A DNA stretch of 64,000 nucleotides from Rhizobiaceae bacterium. Lineage in GTDB: Bacteria > Pseudomonadota > Alphaproteobacteria > Rhizobiales > Rhizobiaceae. The position numbers were made by a program, and so were the translations under genes. The stretch spans positions 620,001-684,000 of the forward strand of contig JAMLJB010000001.1 of assembly GCA_023953835.1 (NCBI GenBank), written 5' to 3'. Shown here piece by piece: positions 63,560 through 64,000 of this stretch. The notes under the pieces were generated by a model, which worked only from the letters and a program-made list of their open reading frames with translations, was not told the origin of the DNA and did no database searches. Position 1 is the first letter of the stretch, and each line of letters opens with the position of its first letter.

Positions 63560-64000
63560 TCAGCGCGCCGTATTGCGCCGGGTAAGCGCTGCCTCCCAGT
63601 CCAGTGCGTCTCCGACGATCAGGTCGAGATTGTCGCGCTGCGGCTTCCAGCCGAGCGCGCTGCGCGCCAGATCGGCATTGGCCACGATTGCGGCGGGGTC
63701 GCCGGGACGGCGCTCAGCCTTGCGCACATCGAAATCTCCGCCGTGAACGCGGCGAACGCTGTCGATCACCTCGAGCACGGAATAGCCGTGACCATAGCCG
63801 CAATTCGCGGTGAGGTTTCCCTCCCCTGCCCGCAGGCGCTCCAGCGCAAGCCTGTGCGCGGCCGCGAGGTCCGATACATGGATGTAGTCTCGCACGCAGG
63901 TGCCGTCCGGCGTCGCGTAGTCCGAGCCGAATACCTGCATTTGGCTGCGCTTGCCGAGCGCCGTTTCGCTCGCGACCTTGATGAGGTGCGTCGCGCCCGG
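63560..64000 (-). CDS. galE: UDP-glucose 4-epimerase, C-terminal part
   Basis: 147 codons to the right edge; the start lies outside. The GalE C-terminal pattern is clear: 'QVFGSDYATPDGTCVRDYIH' then 'VSDLAAAHRLALERLRAGEG', 'LTANCGYGHGYSVLEVI' and 'ERRPGDPAAIVANADLARSA'. It interconverts UDP-glucose and UDP-galactose for surface polysaccharide. Confidence 0.93.
   Translation of the reverse strand, partial: PGATHLIKVASETALGKRSQMQVFGSDYATPDGTCVRDYIHVSDLAAAHRLALERLRAGEGNLTANCGYGHGYSVLEVIDSVRRVHGGDFDVRKAERRPGDPAAIVANADLARSALGWKPQRDNLDLIVGDALDWEAALTRRNTAR

Overview
The window looks like a chromosomal segment of a high-GC alphaproteobacterium of the Hyphomicrobiales (Rhizobiales), most likely close to the Mesorhizobium/Phyllobacteriaceae group. 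The grounds are the zwf-pgl-edd Entner-Doudoroff operon, the DUF2948-hisD-UPF0262-infA-maf-yacG-tRNA-Phe string, and RIME-like intergenic palindromes (core CCGCCTGCCGGCACCTTCTCCC). Genus is an inference; no rRNA is present.

Layout. 0-6.5 kb: end of an AsmA-like gene, a putrescine ABC operon (potFGHI), a RelE/XRE toxin-antitoxin pair and a DMT exporter. 6.6-9.9 kb: a cassette made of a palindromic repeat, a 46-codon membrane-protein gene, a long structured leader-like RNA and another repeat, broken by two different IS110-family elements. 10-14 kb: edd, pgl, zwf. 14-17.2 kb: an SDR dehydrogenase, an MliC-like protein and a large VWA protein. 17.3-18.1 kb: an intact second copy of the cassette. 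18.2-24.4 kb: GlxA-type regulator, folD, TetR regulator, proC, a COG4091 oxidoreductase and a small membrane protein. 24.5-26.3 kb: tRNA-Thr, a 51-aa protein and murA. 26.3-52.1 kb: a complete type VI secretion (T6SS) locus on the minus strand. 52.3-56.5 kb: hisD, infA, maf, yacG, tRNA-Phe and a glycine-zipper lipoprotein. 56.6-62.9 kb: a dipeptide ABC transporter with a linked M19 dipeptidase. 63-64 kb: two small membrane proteins and the C-terminal part of galE.

The T6SS has all 13 core genes (tssA-M) plus tagO, an FHA protein and a VasH-like regulator. I found no PAAR protein and no PpkA/PppA kinase-phosphatase pair. Two regulatory proteins are degenerate: the VasH-like protein has lost the sigma-54 contact motif and the Walker B glutamate, and the FHA protein has lost its phosphothreonine-binding residues. 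A 20-bp motif of fixed length recurs upstream of tssB, vgrG and a spike-like gene. It contains a TTGAC -35-like box and may define the locus regulon. The vgrG-hcp interval holds several unrecognised proteins that are effector or spike candidates.

The most unusual signal is the duplicated cassette at 6.6-9.9 and 17.3-18.1 kb. Its leader forms nested long-range helices, and the two copies differ by six compensatory double substitutions, which points to selection on RNA structure. I do not recognise this RNA or the membrane protein. An IS1111-type element sits in the apical hairpin of one copy. Long open frames on the strand opposite real genes are common here because of GC content and have been left out.
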